Positions 45,621 to 56,752 are shown, counted from the stretch's first letter. The stretch: DNA of 64,000 bases from Brucella cytisi (GCA_012103075.1 JAAVLQ010000001.1:1612001-1676000); one strand, 5' to 3'. Numbers and translations: made by a program. The notes: generated from the letters alone by a model not told the origin.

Positions 45621-47269
45621 TTACCGTGTGAGCGGCTTGTAGGTCACCCGTTTCGGGTTGACGCTATCCGGTCCAAGACGACGGATCTTGTCAGCTTCAT
45701 AGTCCTCGAAGTTGCCTTCGAACCATTCGACATGGCTGTCGCCTTCGAATGCGAGGATATGTGTTGCCAGACGGTCGAGGAACATACGATCATGGCTGAT
45801 GATAACGGCGCAGCCAGCGAAGTTTTCCAGCGCATCTTCAAGCGCGCCGAGCGTTTCCGTATCGAGATCGTTGGTCGGTTCATCGAGCAGCAGAACATTG
45901 CCGCCGGACTTCAGCATCTTGGCAAGGTGAACGCGATTGCGCTGGCCGCCGGAGAGATTGCCGACCTTCTGCTGCTGGTCGCCGCCCTTGAAGTTGAACG
46001 CACCGCAATAAGCTCGGGAGTTCATTTCAAACTTGCCGAGCTTGATGACGTCATTGCCGCCGGAAATCTCTTCCCAGACGGTCTTGTTGGCATCGAGCGC
46101 GTCGCGGCTCTGGTCCACATAGGAAAGATGAACCGTATCGCCAATACGAACCGAACCGTTATCCGGCTGTTCCTGCTCCGTCAGCATCTTGAAGAGCGTC
46201 GATTTACCGGCGCCGTTCGGGCCGATCACACCTACAATGCCGCCTGCTGGCAGCTTGAAGCTCAGATCGTCGATCAGGAGACGGTCGCCATAGCCTTTCG
46301 ACAGACCCTCGACCTCAATGACCACCTGACCGAGTCGCTCGCCGACCGGGATAATGATCTGCGCATCGCCGGGGCGACGCTCTTCCGCGCTCTTGACCAG
46401 TTCGTCATAGGCCTTGATACGCGCCTTGGACTTGGCCTGACGGGCCTTCGGGCTTGCAGAAATCCACTCGCGTTCACGCGACAGCGCCTTTTCACGGGCA
46501 GCCTCTTCACGGCCTTCCTGTTGCATGCGCTTGGCCTTGGCTTCCAGATAGGCGGAATAATTGCCTTCATAAGGAATGCCGCGGCCACGGTCGAGCTCGA
46601 GAATCCAGCCCGTCACATTGTCGAGGAAGTAGCGATCGTGGGTGATGATCAGCACCGAACCCGGATATTCACGCAGGTGCTTTTCAAGCCATGCGGTCGT
46701 TTCGGCGTCCAAATGGTTGGTCGGTTCGTCGAGAAGCAGCAGATCAGGCTTCGAAAGCAGAAGCTTGCAAAGTGCCACACGGCGCTTTTCACCGCCCGAT
46801 AGTTTGGTCACGTCGGCGTCGCCCGGAGGGCAGCGCAGCGCTTCCATGGCCATTTCAACCGGCTTTCGAGATCCCAGAGGTTCTGGCTGTCGATGATGTC
46901 CTGAAGCTTCGCGCCTTCATCCGCGGTTTCGTCGGAATAGTTCATCATCAGTTCGTTGTAACGGTCGATGATCGCCTTCTTGGCGGCCACACCTTCCATC
47001 ACATTACCGAGCACGTCCTTGGAAGGATCAAGTTCCGGTTCCCGGGCAAGATAACCGCAGGTCGCGCCATCGGCCAGCCGGGCCTCGCCGGTATATTCCT
47101 TGTCGAGACCGGCCATGATCTTGAGGATGGTCGACTTACCGGCGCCGTTTGGGCCGAGAATGCCGATCTTCGCGTCGGGATAGAAGGAGAGATGGATATT
47201 CTCCAGAATCTTCTTGTTGCCGTAGGCCTTATTGAGGCCGGACATGTGATAAATGAACTGGCGTGCCAT
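45621..47269 (-). CDS. ettA: Energy-dependent translational throttle EttA, ABC-F ATPase (one frameshift)
   Basis: A cytosolic ABC-F protein that binds the ribosomal E site and gates translation by ATP level. It starts [20 protein letters not shown]. There are two ATPase cassettes: Walker [21 protein letters not shown] with signature [16 protein letters not shown], and [17 protein letters not shown] with [15 protein letters not shown]. The linker with [20 protein letters not shown] fits the PtIM and EttA-type arm. One base is missing at 46859-46860, separating [20 protein letters not shown]. Corrected length is about 549 residues, close to E. coli EttA. Confidence 0.92.
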
Positions 47270-47716
47270 AAAGCGCGTCGTCTCCGCAGGTTGAGAAGCG
47301 CGATCGGTCTTAACATTGCCGAACCGCGCGGAAATTGCTGACGCGTATGTAGGCCAAATATGCCCCGGACGCAAACGGCAACCCACGAAACGGAAGCAGC
47401 CGGTACCGCAAATCAAACTCTGATGAAAACCATAAATAATGAAACCGGGCGCGGATATTTCCGTCACCCGGTTTCCCCTCTGGCCACCGTCCGCGAAAGT
47501 TTCCTCCCTTTCATCGGACGGCCTGCAAGTTATGACGTGGAATCCCGTTTAAAACGCCCCTGATTGCCCTTCAAAAACCCGTCTGCAAAGTTAGATTTGC
47601 CCAAGCTTTTGCGCTTTTCAAGCGGAATCTGCACAAAAAACGCAATTGCCTAAAATTCATTCACACTCCGTTCCAGTGCCTGTTTAAGCGACGCCGCAAC
47701 GGAGGAGATTGACTAT
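47270..47716. other. Divergent promoter region, no gene seen
   Basis: About 450 bases between ettA (minus) and the lipase-like gene (plus). An inverted repeat GAAACCGGG / CCCGGTTTC (47441-47475, 17-base loop) lies near the middle. No gene was recognised. Confidence 0.45.
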
Positions 47717-48687
47717 TTGCACGGCATAAAATCAGATGGCGAAATGACATTCAAAACCATTCATCATCTGCCGGTTTCAGACAAATCAGAACTCCCGTTC
47801 CGCACCGTCCGCGCCGGGACACCGCGAGCCGTTGTCCAGATATGCCACGGCCTTGCCGAACATTCCGCACGCTATGAACGCTTCGCGTCCGTCTTGGTCG
47901 CAACAGGCTACCACGTCTATATCCACGACCATCGCGGTCACGGAGCCAATATCGGCGCTCATGCGCCAAGAGGAATGTTTGCACAAAAGCAGGGCCATCG
48001 TGTGGCTATCGAGGACGTGCAGACGCTTAACCGGCATATTCACGAGAACCATCCGGGCCTTCCGGTCGTGCTTTTCGGACATTCCATGGGCGGGCTGATC
48101 GCGCTGAACTATGTGCTGGACTACGCTGACACAGTCGATGCCGCCGCGATCTGGAATGCCAATGTCGATGGTGGCGCGGAAAGCGCTGCAGCGCTCGCAC
48201 TTCTTTATATGGAGCGCATGCTGAAAGGCTCAGATGTTCCGAGCACCATTCTGCCAAAGATGACTTTCCGCGCCGGGGTCGATCCATAAAGGGCCACCGC
48301 ACGCTATTCGACTGGCTTTCGCACGACCCGGCAGAGGTCGACGCCTATGTCGCCGATCCGCTTTGCGGCTTCGATGCCAGCGTGGCGTTATGGATCGACA
48401 TTTTCCGCTTGATCCGCCGTGGCGCCGACGACCGGAACTTTTCCAATATCCCGCGAAACATGCCCTTCAATCTTGTTGGTGGAGCCGAAGACCCTGCAAC
48501 GGTGAACGGTGCCGCAGTGCGCAGATTGGCAGACAGAATGCGGAAAATGGGTTTTGAGCGTGTCAATTGCACGATCCTGCCCGGCACCCGCCACGAGAGC
48601 CTCAATGAAATCAACCGGGATGAGGTGACACAGAATTTTCTGGATTGGCTGGCGGAGGCTCTTCCGTATCCGGCAATGTCCGGCTAA
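47717..48687 (+). CDS. Monoacylglycerol lipase / lysophospholipase-like alpha/beta hydrolase (one frameshift)
   Basis: A serine hydrolase of about 323 residues. The nucleophile elbow is VVLFGHSMGGLIALNYVL, with an oxyanion region VVQICHGLAEHSARYERFAS and IHDHRGHGANIG, typical of the Hydrolase_4 (lysophospholipase/MGL) group. The acid and base appear as VGGAEDPATVNG and PGTRHESLNEINRD. One missing base near 48273 hides FRAWGRSIKGHRTLFDWLSH. The start is TTG at 47717, 10 bases after GGAGGAG; an ATG 10 codons later is possible. The natural lipid substrate is unknown. Confidence 0.82.
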
Positions 48688-48863
48688 AAACGGCAGTCAA
48701 CCGATCAATCAAGCTATTATCCGGGCCAGAACTCACGTTTACTTGAACCGTCTTGGCTTTGCCATCCAATCAATGCTATGGAGCGCGCCTTGCGCGTTAT
48801 CGGGTTTCCGGGCAGGAAAGCCGAGCTTAAGCAGATAGCGCGAGGAATAAAGGAACACTCCGC

Positions 48864-49593
48864 TTGGACACACCGACGATTTCTGTGGTTATCCCCGCCG
48901 CAACGAAGCCGACAATCTTGCCTTTTGCTGGATGAAGTCGATGCCGCCATGCAGGGCCGCGCATACGAAGTCATCGTCGTCGACGACGGTTCGACGGACT
49001 CGACCAGCGATGTACTCGCGGGCCGCATTCATGCCGGGAAGCCACTCCGCCATCTGCGCCATGACCGGTCGTCAGGCCAGAGCGCTGCTGTGCGCTCCGG
49101 TGTTTTCGCGGCACGCGGCAAGATCGTCGTGACTATGGATGGCGACGGACAGAACAACCCCGCCTATCTCCCGGTTCTGGCAGATGCACTGTTAAAGGCC
49201 GGGCCTGATTACGGCATTGCAGCCGGACAGCGCCTCAAGCGCACGGATACGAAACTCAAGCAGCTTTCGTCTCGCTTTGCTAACAATCTGCGCGGCGCGA
49301 TCCTCAAGGACAAGACCCGCGATTCCGGCTGCGGCCTGAAAGCGCTGCACACTGACCTGTTCCGGCAACTGCCGTTCTTTGACGGATGGCATCGCTATCT
49401 GCCTGCTTTGGCAATCCGCGAAGGTTTCGACGTCGTGCATGTCGATGTTGTCGACCGCGAACGCCGCCACGGCAAATCCAATTACGGCATTCTGGACCGT
49501 GGAGTGCGTGGCATTCTGGACCTTTATGGCGTCTGGTGGCTGCGGAAGCGCCGCAAGGTCGTTCCGCGTGTGAGAGAGATCACCCATGACTGA
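48864..49593 (+). CDS. Dolichol-phosphate-mannose-synthase-like glycosyltransferase, GT2 (two frameshifts)
   Basis: A family 2 glycosyltransferase of about 243 residues that probably moves a sugar from a nucleotide to undecaprenyl phosphate. The N-terminus, LDTPTISVVIPARNEADNLA, is restored by adding bases near 48900 and in the T-run 48923-48926; the start is TTG at 48864 after AAGGAAC. Catalytic features are YEVIVVDDGSTDSTSDVLA (DDGSTD), VTMDGDGQNNPAYLPVLADA (DGDGQ) and DRERRHGKSNYGILDRGVRG. No C-terminal membrane spans are present; the next gene, overlapping by 8 bases, supplies a membrane partner. Confidence 0.85.
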
Positions 49594-49915
49594 TATTTTC
49601 AACAGCCTGTCACAGTGGCTGCACGAGGTTTTCGTGGCCCAGTGGGATGGCTGGATCGTGCTGGGCTTCGTCGCTCAGGCCTGCTTCACCATGCGCTTCG
49701 TTGTGCAGTGGTTGGCTTCCGAAAAGGCAAAACGCAGCGTCATGCCGGTTGCCTTCTGGTTCTTCTCACTCTTCGGCGGCATTTTGCTGCTGATCTATGC
49801 GATCCAGCGTAAAGACCCGGTCTTCATCGCTGGCCAAGGACTTGGCCTCATCGTCTATGTTCGCAATCTCTGGCTCATCGCCAATGAGAAGAAGCGGCTG
49901 ACATCCGGGGAATAA
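49586..49915 (+). CDS. LAB_N domain membrane protein
   Basis: A 109-residue protein of the lipid-A-disaccharide-synthase N-terminal-domain family (PF07578), with three hydrophobic spans. Segments include WIVLGFVAQACFTMRFVVQW, SVMPVAFWFFSLFGGILLLI and QGLGLIVYVRNLWLIANEKK. Such proteins occur as separate partners of DPM1-like glycosyltransferases in alphaproteobacteria, often with an ArnT-type transferase. The gene overlaps the glycosyltransferase by 8 bases and is intact. The expected third gene is absent here: a repeat and the convergent ugd gene follow. Confidence 0.85.
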   Translation: MTDIFNSLSQWLHEVFVAQWDGWIVLGFVAQACFTMRFVVQWLASEKAKRSVMPVAFWFFSLFGGILLLIYAIQRKDPVFIAGQGLGLIVYVRNLWLIANEKKRLTSGE

Positions 49916-49930
49916 ACTCCCCGGTCGTTT

Positions 49931-49984
49931 CCAGAGCATTTCTGGACGCAAAATCGGTTTCCACTTTTGCTGGAAATGCTCTGG
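49931..49984. repeat. Dispersed intergenic repeat, copy 4, between converging genes
   Basis: The arms CCAGAGCATTTC and GAAATGCTCTGG are perfect 12-base complements around the core CAAAATCGG...CCACTTTTGC. It ends exactly at the ugd stop codon and could act as a two-way terminator. Confidence 0.7.
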
Positions 49985-51295
49985 TCAGGCCCGAAGCGTC
50001 CGCCCAACCGAACGATAATCTAGCCCGGTGCCTGCAATATCTTCTGCCTTGTAGACATTGCGTAGATCAATCAGCACATTTCCGGCCATGACATTGGCCA
50101 CTCGCTTAAGATCGAGCGCACGATAAGCGTTCCATTCGGTCAGCAGGGCAACGACGCCTGCGCCCTTCGCCGCTTCGTAAGCTGAATTGCACCAGACAAC
50201 ATCAGGAAGCACCGCCCCGGCAGCGTCCATGGCCTCAGGGTCATGCGCCTGAACCTTGATCCCGGCTTTCTGAATGGCCGCGATAATGTCGAGCGCAGGA
50301 GACTCGCGAATATCATCGGTGTTCGGCTTGAAGGCGACGCCCGGGACAGCAACCGTGTCTGCACCGTTTTCCATGGCGGCAGTCACGATCCGTTCGGCCA
50401 TCGACTGTTTGCGCGTCTCATTGACCGCAATGACCTGTTCGATCAGCGATTGCGGGGCATCATATTTCTTGCCCGTCGCAGCAAAGGCCCGCGTATCCTT
50501 CGGGAAGCACGACCCGCCGAAGCCCGGACCGGCATGCAGGAATTTCGAGCCGATGCGATTGTCCATACCAATGGCGCGCGCGACTTCCTGCACATTGCCG
50601 CCGGTCTTCTCACAAAGGTCCGCAACCTCGTTGATGAATGTCACCTTCATGGCCAGAAAAGCATTGGCCGCATATTTGATGATTTCCGCATTTTCCAGCG
50701 ACGTGACGACCATCGGCGTTTCACGCAGGTAAAGCGGACGATAGAGGCGTTGCATCGCGGTTCTGCCGCGCTCGTCTTCCACCCCAACAACAACACGGTC
50801 GGGTCGCATGAAATCCTCGATTGCCGAGCCTTCCCGCAAGAATTCCGGATTGGACACCATCGAGAACGACACAGCCGGATTGGCAGCCTTGATACGGTCG
50901 CGTATGCGCGCATTGGTGCCAACCACGACCGTCGACTTGATGACGACCACGGCGCCCGGCTTCATGGCGGCGGCGATTTCATCCGCAGCTGCTTCGATAT
51001 ATTGCAGGTCCGCCTCGCCATCACCGCGACGGGGACGGTGTGCCGACAGCGATGAAGATGACGTCGGCATCCGCGACACTTGTCGGAAGATCGGTGCTGA
51101 ACTCCAGCCGACCATCGCGAATATTGCGGGTCATCAGCTCATCGAGCCCCGGCTCGAAGATGGTGACTTTCCCGGCCTTCAGCCGCTCGATGATCGACGG
51201 GTTCTTGTCGACGCAGGTAACGTGAAAGCCGAATTCGGCAAAAACACACCCGAAACCAGACCCACATAGCCCGTTCCGATCATCGCCAGCTTCAT
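49985..51295 (-). CDS. ugd: UDP-glucose 6-dehydrogenase (two frameshifts)
   Basis: Oxidises UDP-glucose to UDP-glucuronate for polysaccharides. It starts MKLAMIGTGYVGLVSG (Rossmann). The catalytic cysteine is in AGPGFGGSCFPKDTRAF, preceded by IIKYAANAFLAMKVTFINEV, and the end carries GVAFKPNTDDIRESPALDI. Breaks are in the A-run 51240-51244 (restores SGVFFAEFGFHVTCVDKNPS) and the G-run 51031-51034 (restores VGTPSRRGDGEADLQYIEAA). Corrected length is about 436 residues. It faces the GT/LAB_N genes across a repeat, so co-transcription with them is not possible. Confidence 0.92.
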
Positions 51296-51324
51296 ATGTT
51301 CAGTCCTTCAGTTTGGCTTCGCGT

Positions 51325-51450
51325 GAGATTCCGGCCCCGGTTTGCCGGAAATGGCAGCGTTAGAGAACCGGAGCATCGTTCACTTAAAGTTACATGCAGA
51401 CCGGAAACGTCAAACAACGCCATTTGCAGGCGGCCAGAACCGAAATATCG
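51325..51450. repeat. Long palindromic intergenic repeat, copy B
   Basis: It shares GAGAACCGGAGC, ACCGGAA and CGCCATTTGCAG-CGGCCAGAACC with copy A at 45483-45620. It lies between ugd and the lyxose-isomerase-like gene. Confidence 0.55.
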
Positions 51451-51456
51451 GTAGGC

Positions 51457-52142
51457 TCACAGCCATTTGTCGTAGTCGGATACCAGAAGATGCAGCGGCT
51501 TCTCGTTTTCATCGATATTCGAAAAACGGCCAATCGGCTCGCGGAAAATATTGTCGGTCAGGTCGTCGTTGACGGTCGAAACCTCGCCGATCAGCACATC
51601 GCCGCCTTCCCCCAGAAAGCATGCCAATTGCCCGGCAGCAGCGTCACGCTTTCGCCCGGCTGCAGCTTCAGATGAGCACCAGCCTTCTGCGTCACAAGGC
51701 GTCCGTCGGTGGCAACCGTCACGTCGGTTTGCTCATCCACACTACCATCCGGCAGCGAGTTGAACAGTTCCAGCACCAGCGTGCCACCACCACGATTGAT
51801 GATGTCTTCGGCCTTCACCACATGCCGGTGCATCGGAGAAAGCTGGTTCTTGCGCGAGATCATGATCTTTTCGGCATAAAGCATGCCGCCGCCGCGCTTG
51901 AGGTCTTCTGCGTTGCCGTTACGCGTGGTGAAGAGGAACAGGCCAAGATCGGCGAACTTGCCCTGCCCGTAGTCCGTAATATCCCAACCAAGACGCGCGT
52001 CGCGAATGGCATGCGCATCCGAAGAGGTCCGCGCCTTCAATTCCTCGGGCGACCAATATGCGAAAGGCGGCATGACATAGCCGAAAGAGCGGATGAAAGC
52101 GTCGCTTTCGCGGATGATTTCGTTGATTTCAGAACGTTTCAT
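51457..52142 (-). CDS. D-lyxose ketol-isomerase-like protein (one frameshift)
   Basis: A cupin-fold sugar isomerase of about 228 residues. It starts MKRSEINEIIRESDAFIRSF, the family opening. Metal-binding residues fit SPMHRHVVKAEDIINRGGG (HxH...E). The last third was lost to a missing base in the C-run 51609-51613; restoring it gives WHAFWGEGGDVLIGEVSTVN and the end KPLHLLVSDYDKWL, typical of D-lyxose isomerases that interconvert D-lyxose and D-xylulose (or D-mannose and D-fructose). The start ATG at 52142 is chosen by homology. It is divergent from the gbcA-like gene. Confidence 0.78.
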
Positions 52143-52526
52143 GGCCACCGAGCCTCCCATGGAATGAAACAGATTGGGATGTGGTTGACGTGGTAACTGG
52201 CTTTTAAACCAATTTGCAATCCCGGAAACGCTCCGAAGGCGGATGTAACACATATTTGCGACGATCTGATCACGCCGCAAAAGCGACATTTTGGCGTGTC
52301 GTCTTTACGCGAAAACCATGTCGCATCCCAATGCGCGTTTAGAATAGTTCAGTGATTGAATCGAGATAACGGAAGCTAGTTCACAGACCTCGGGAGATGT
52401 GGGCAAGCCATTGAGATAACAGGACAAGCCGTGCTTCCGGAAGACAAAGGGAACACCGGATCGAGCCATAGTCGCTGGGAGAACAGCAGAAGGCAGATCC
52501 AAGATGGAAAGCAAGGGTTCGAGGCT
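52143..52526. other. Divergent promoter region, no gene seen
   Basis: About 380 bases between the lyxose-isomerase-like gene and gbcA. A short inverted repeat GACA...TGTC (GCGACATTTTGGCGTGTCG, about 52283-52301) lies in the middle. No gene or clear operator was recognised. Confidence 0.4.
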
Positions 52527-53773
<1,247 letters not shown>

Positions 53774-53806
53774 TTTTTGAAATGCAGTTGAAGAAGTGAG
53801 AAGGCC

Positions 53807-54925
53807 ATGCAGCCTCTGAAATATCTGGACGAGATGCTGCCGTGGAACGACAGGTTGCAGATGCTGGAATGCATCTCGGCCATCGAAGAAGCGCCAGACG
53901 TCATGACCTTCTCCTTCAAGACCGCCGAGGACAACTGGTTCCGCTATACGCCGGGCCAGTTCGTCACTCTGGAACTGCCGATTGAACGGGCAGATGGCCT
54001 CGGCCCGGTGCTACGGACCTATACGCTTTCCTCGACCCCTTCCCGCCCCTACCACGTCTCCGTCACCGTCAAGGCGCAGAAGGACAGCATCGGCACGCGC
54101 TGGATGCTCGACAATCTGCGTCCGCCGATGAAGATCAAGGCTTACGGACCGAACGGCGATTTCTCACTCGCCAATCATCCGGGCGAAAAGTATCTTTTCG
54201 TCTCTGCCGGTTCCGGCATCACGCCGATGGTTTCCATGACGCGCTGGCTCTTCGACTGTGCACCAGCGACCGACGTCGCGTTCATCAATTGCGCGCGCAC
54301 GCCGGACGACATCATTTTCCGCCGTGAACTGGAGCTGCTTGCCGGTCGCATGGAAGCAATGCATCTGGCCTTCATTGTCGAGCAATCATCGGCACGCCAT
54401 GTCTGGCCGGGCCTGCACGGGCGCATAGACCGTGCGCGGCTTGAACTGCTGGCGCCTGATTTCCTGCATCGCAAGGTTTTCTGCTGTGGGCCGGAACCGT
54501 TCATGAACGGTGTGCGGGGCCTGCTGGAAGACGCCGGTTTCAACATGGCCAACTATCATCAGGAGAGCTTTAATCCGGCCAGCGAGATTTCGTCGGTTCC
54601 GGTACCGTCCACGCTCTCCGAACCGGCGAGTACAGCGACAGCACCCATCGCCCCGGCCGTGGCAGCAGCCAGCGTCGTCTTCAGCCTTTCCGGCGTGGAA
54701 GTCGAATGTACGGAAAACGACACAATCCTGCTTGCCGCCCGTAGTGGCGGCCTCAAGATTCCGAGCGCCTGCGAGTTCGGAATCTGTGGCACCTGCAAGG
54801 TGAAGTGCCTCGGCGGAGAGACCGAGATGAATCACAATGGCGGCATTCGCGACGACGAAATTGCCGAGGGCTATATCCTCGCCTGCTGCAGCCGCCCACG
54901 CGGGCGCGTGGAGATCGATGCCTAG
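53807..54925 (+). CDS. gbcB: Ferredoxin-NAD(P)H reductase of the Rieske system (GbcB type)
   Basis: Electron-transfer partner of the upstream oxygenase; 372 residues, intact. The FAD domain shows GPVLRTYTLSSTPSRPYHVS (RxYTLSS). The NAD(P) domain shows KYLFVSAGSGITPMVSMTRW and a VFCCGPEPFMNGVRGLLED segment. An Ala/Pro-rich linker leads to a plant-type 2Fe-2S ferredoxin domain: CEFGICGTCKVKCLGG with a final cysteine in YILACCSRPRG. This domain order matches GbcB-type reductases. Together the two genes can oxidise a methyl group of a quaternary amine using NAD(P)H and O2; the exact substrate is inferred. Confidence 0.87.
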   Translation: MQPLKYLDEMLPWNDRLQMLECISAIEEAPDVMTFSFKTAEDNWFRYTPGQFVTLELPIERADGLGPVLRTYTLSSTPSRPYHVSVTVKAQKDSIGTRWMLDNLRPPMKIKAYGPNGDFSLANHPGEKYLFVSAGSGITPMVSMTRWLFDCAPATDVAFINCARTPDDIIFRRELELLAGRMEAMHLAFIVEQSSARHVWPGLHGRIDRARLELLAPDFLHRKVFCCGPEPFMNGVRGLLEDAGFNMANYHQESFNPASEISSVPVPSTLSEPASTATAPIAPAVAAASVVFSLSGVEVECTENDTILLAARSGGLKIPSACEFGICGTCKVKCLGGETEMNHNGGIRDDEIAEGYILACCSRPRGRVEIDA

Positions 54926-54975
54926 AGCGCATCCAGAAAAGTGCGAAGCGGTTTTCGGAATAAAATGCGCGCTCT
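54924..54975. repeat. Dispersed intergenic repeat, copy 5, between converging genes
   Basis: AGAGCGCATCCAGAAAAGTGCGAAGCGG...AAAATGCGCGCTCT. The arms AGAGCGCAT and ATGCGCGCTCT pair with one bulge. It starts in the gbcB stop codon and ends 6 bases from the next gene. Confidence 0.6.
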
Positions 54976-54980
54976 GAAAA

Positions 54981-55202
54981 TCAGGCTTTCTTCAGAAACT
55001 CGGTCCGCAGCACCAGTCCCTTGACCTGCTTGGTGCTGCAATCGACTTCGTCCGGGTTCCCGGTGAGGCGAATGCCCTTGACCAGTGTTCCCCGCTTCAA
55101 TGTCGTGGAGGTTCCCTTGACCTTCAGGTCCTTGATCAAGGTGACGGAATCGCCGTCATTCAACTGAGTTCCATTGCTGTCGCGGACGATAACATCTGTC
55201 AT
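54981..55202 (-). CDS. PhnA/YjdM-like protein
   Basis: A 73-residue protein consisting of the PhnA C-terminal domain only: VIVRDSNGTQLNDGDSVTLI and KDLKVKGTSTTLKRGTLVKG, ending DCSTKQVKGLVLRTEFLKKA. The family was named for linkage to alkylphosphonate genes, but its members do not show phosphonate hydrolysis by homology and have no firm function. The zinc-ribbon N-terminal half of the E. coli homologue is absent here, which is common among short members. The frame is intact. The start at 55202 follows a purine-rich stretch. Confidence 0.78.
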   Translation of the reverse strand: MTDVIVRDSNGTQLNDGDSVTLIKDLKVKGTSTTLKRGTLVKGIRLTGNPDEVDCSTKQVKGLVLRTEFLKKA

Positions 55203-55339
55203 GATGGTTTCCTGTCTGGTGTCTGATTTGAGCCGTCCGTAGCACTCTTGCCGATGTTATACCAGAACGCGGCTTATTGCTGGTCTCGTGAACCCTGTCT
55301 GGCTATAGTCGGTTACGGAATAAGCAAAGCGAGTATTCT

Positions 55340-55968
55340 ATGATCGGTCATGCACTTGTGGTTGTCGACATCCAGAATGATTTCTGCCCCGGCGGTGCGC
55401 TGGCCGTCGATCGCGGTGACGAAATCATTCCCACCGTCAACCGGCTGATCGATGAAAGCGAACACGTGATCCTCACGCAGGACTGGCACCCGGCCAATCA
55501 TTCAAGCTTCGCCTCGACTCATGCCCACGCCCAGCCTTTCGATACGATCGAGATGGCCTATGGCCTGCAGACGCTCTGGCCCGACCATTGCGTTCAGGGC
55601 GGTCATGGCGCAGATTTTCACGCCGATCTGCAGTGGACACGGGCACAGCTCGTCATTCGCAAAGGCTTTCGCATCGGCATAGACAGCTATTCTGCATTCT
55701 TCGAAAACGACCGCAGCACGCCGACCGGTCTTGGCGGGTATTTACGCGAACGTAACATTGGTTCGCTCACTCTGGCGGACTGGCCACCGACTTCTGCGTC
55801 GCCTATTCGGCGCTCGACGCCATTGCAGAAGGCTTTCAGGTGCGCGTCCGTCTGGATGCGTGCCGCGGGATCGACCTTAATGGCTCAATGGAAATCATGC
55901 TGCAGAAGATGAAACAGGCTGGTGTCGAGTTGATTGACGAGCCTGTTTCAGCATCACATTTACTCTAG
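55340..55968 (+). CDS. pncA: Nicotinamidase PncA (one frameshift)
   Basis: Isochorismatase-fold hydrolase converting nicotinamide to nicotinate for NAD salvage. The catalytic triad is visible: Asp in LVVVDIQNDFCPGGALAV, Lys in QLVIRKGFR and Cys in GLATDFCVAYSALDA. The metal site is TQDWHPANHSSFASTH. One base is missing at 55776-55777, separating SLTLAGLATDFCVAYS from the upstream part. Corrected length is about 209 residues, ending DEPVSASHLL. The TAG stop lies inside the arm of the palindrome that follows. Confidence 0.9.
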
Positions 55969-56040
55969 TGGTCTGATTCCGACATTTGCGTCCCTCTGAT
56001 ACAGGCGCCGGGCAAATGTCGGAATCGCAAAGACCACTAG
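55965..56040. repeat. Palindromic element overlapping the pncA stop codon
   Basis: The arm CTAGTGGTCT-G-ATTCCGACATTTGC pairs with GCAAATGTCGGAAT-CGCA-AAGACCACTAG across a 22-base loop. One arm-like fragment also occurs at 7329-7345. The element supplies the last bases of pncA. Confidence 0.75.
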
Positions 56041-56053
56041 TAACTTCATGTAT

Positions 56054-56131
56054 CTGGTGGATTTTTCGAATTTGACGTTTGAAACAGCATCTCATTCAGC
56101 CGGAATTCAAACGTCAAATTCAATCCACCAG
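56054..56131. repeat. Inverted duplication of the 3' end of the DUF2165 gene
   Basis: CTGGTGGATT(TTTC)GAATTTGACGTTTGAA at 56054-56083 is the reverse complement, with a 4-base insertion, of 56106-56131, which holds the last four codons and stop of the DUF2165 gene plus 14 bases after it. The loop is 22 bases. It may act as a terminator for the minus-strand gene. Confidence 0.7.
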
Positions 56132-56618
56132 TTCGCCGTCCGGCAGCACGACGAAGATCAACACAGCGATGATGGTGATAAAGAACCGGAACGCAGATTC
56201 GATCCCGTTCCGGGTTTGCGACATCCACATGCCGAACCATTCGCCGCCAACCGACATGAAGCCGACCTGCCAGACCAAAAACCGAGTGCGAGACCGGCAA
56301 TGGCCCATTTCTTCGAACGGTTGAAGCTGACCGCCCGGTCAGTCAGACGGCCGAGCATCGCAAACGCCCCGATCCAGCACAGGATTGCCGTTAGCGTCTC
56401 TGCCGCGATGATGAGAATATAGGCGGCATTGTGCAGCATCGGATTAGTGATGGCGCGATACTTGATCGTGGCATCGGGAAAGATGGTATCCATCATCAGG
56501 ACGTGCTGCACGAACCCGAAATTCGTGTCGTAATCGGTGATATTACCGAACGAAACCAGCGTTGCGAAAAGGCTATAGCCGCCACGAAGGCGGTTTTGCT
56601 CAAACGTGTTACGATCAT
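56120..56618 (-). CDS. DUF2165 family integral membrane protein (two frameshifts)
   Basis: A small predicted inner-membrane protein of about 167 residues with four spans. Corrected segments read MIVTRLSKTAFVAAIAFFAT, FGNITDYDTNFGFVQHVLMM, HNAAYILIIAAETLTAILCW, KWAIAGLALGFLVWQVGFMS and a final RFFITIIAVLIFVVLPDGEL. The pattern NITDY...FVQHVLxMDTxFP...GGEWFxMWxSQ is that of DUF2165, whose function is unknown. Breaks are in the A-runs 56277-56281 and 56567-56570. Its 3' end is part of an inverted duplication. Confidence 0.8.
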
Positions 56619-56752
56619 GGAAATCCCCTTCCCCGAATGAGCCGCAGCGCGCCGATCATGATCCCCTGAAAACAATCTGCAGCATGAAAACGCGATGTCA
56701 GTCGCGTCCGGTGATGGTCCTCAACTCCGGCGATTCGGTCAAGGCCAACAAA

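Noticed and set aside
45732..46802. A 356-codon plus-strand frame
   Set aside because: Antisense to ettA, whose two ATPase cassettes are unmistakable on the minus strand.
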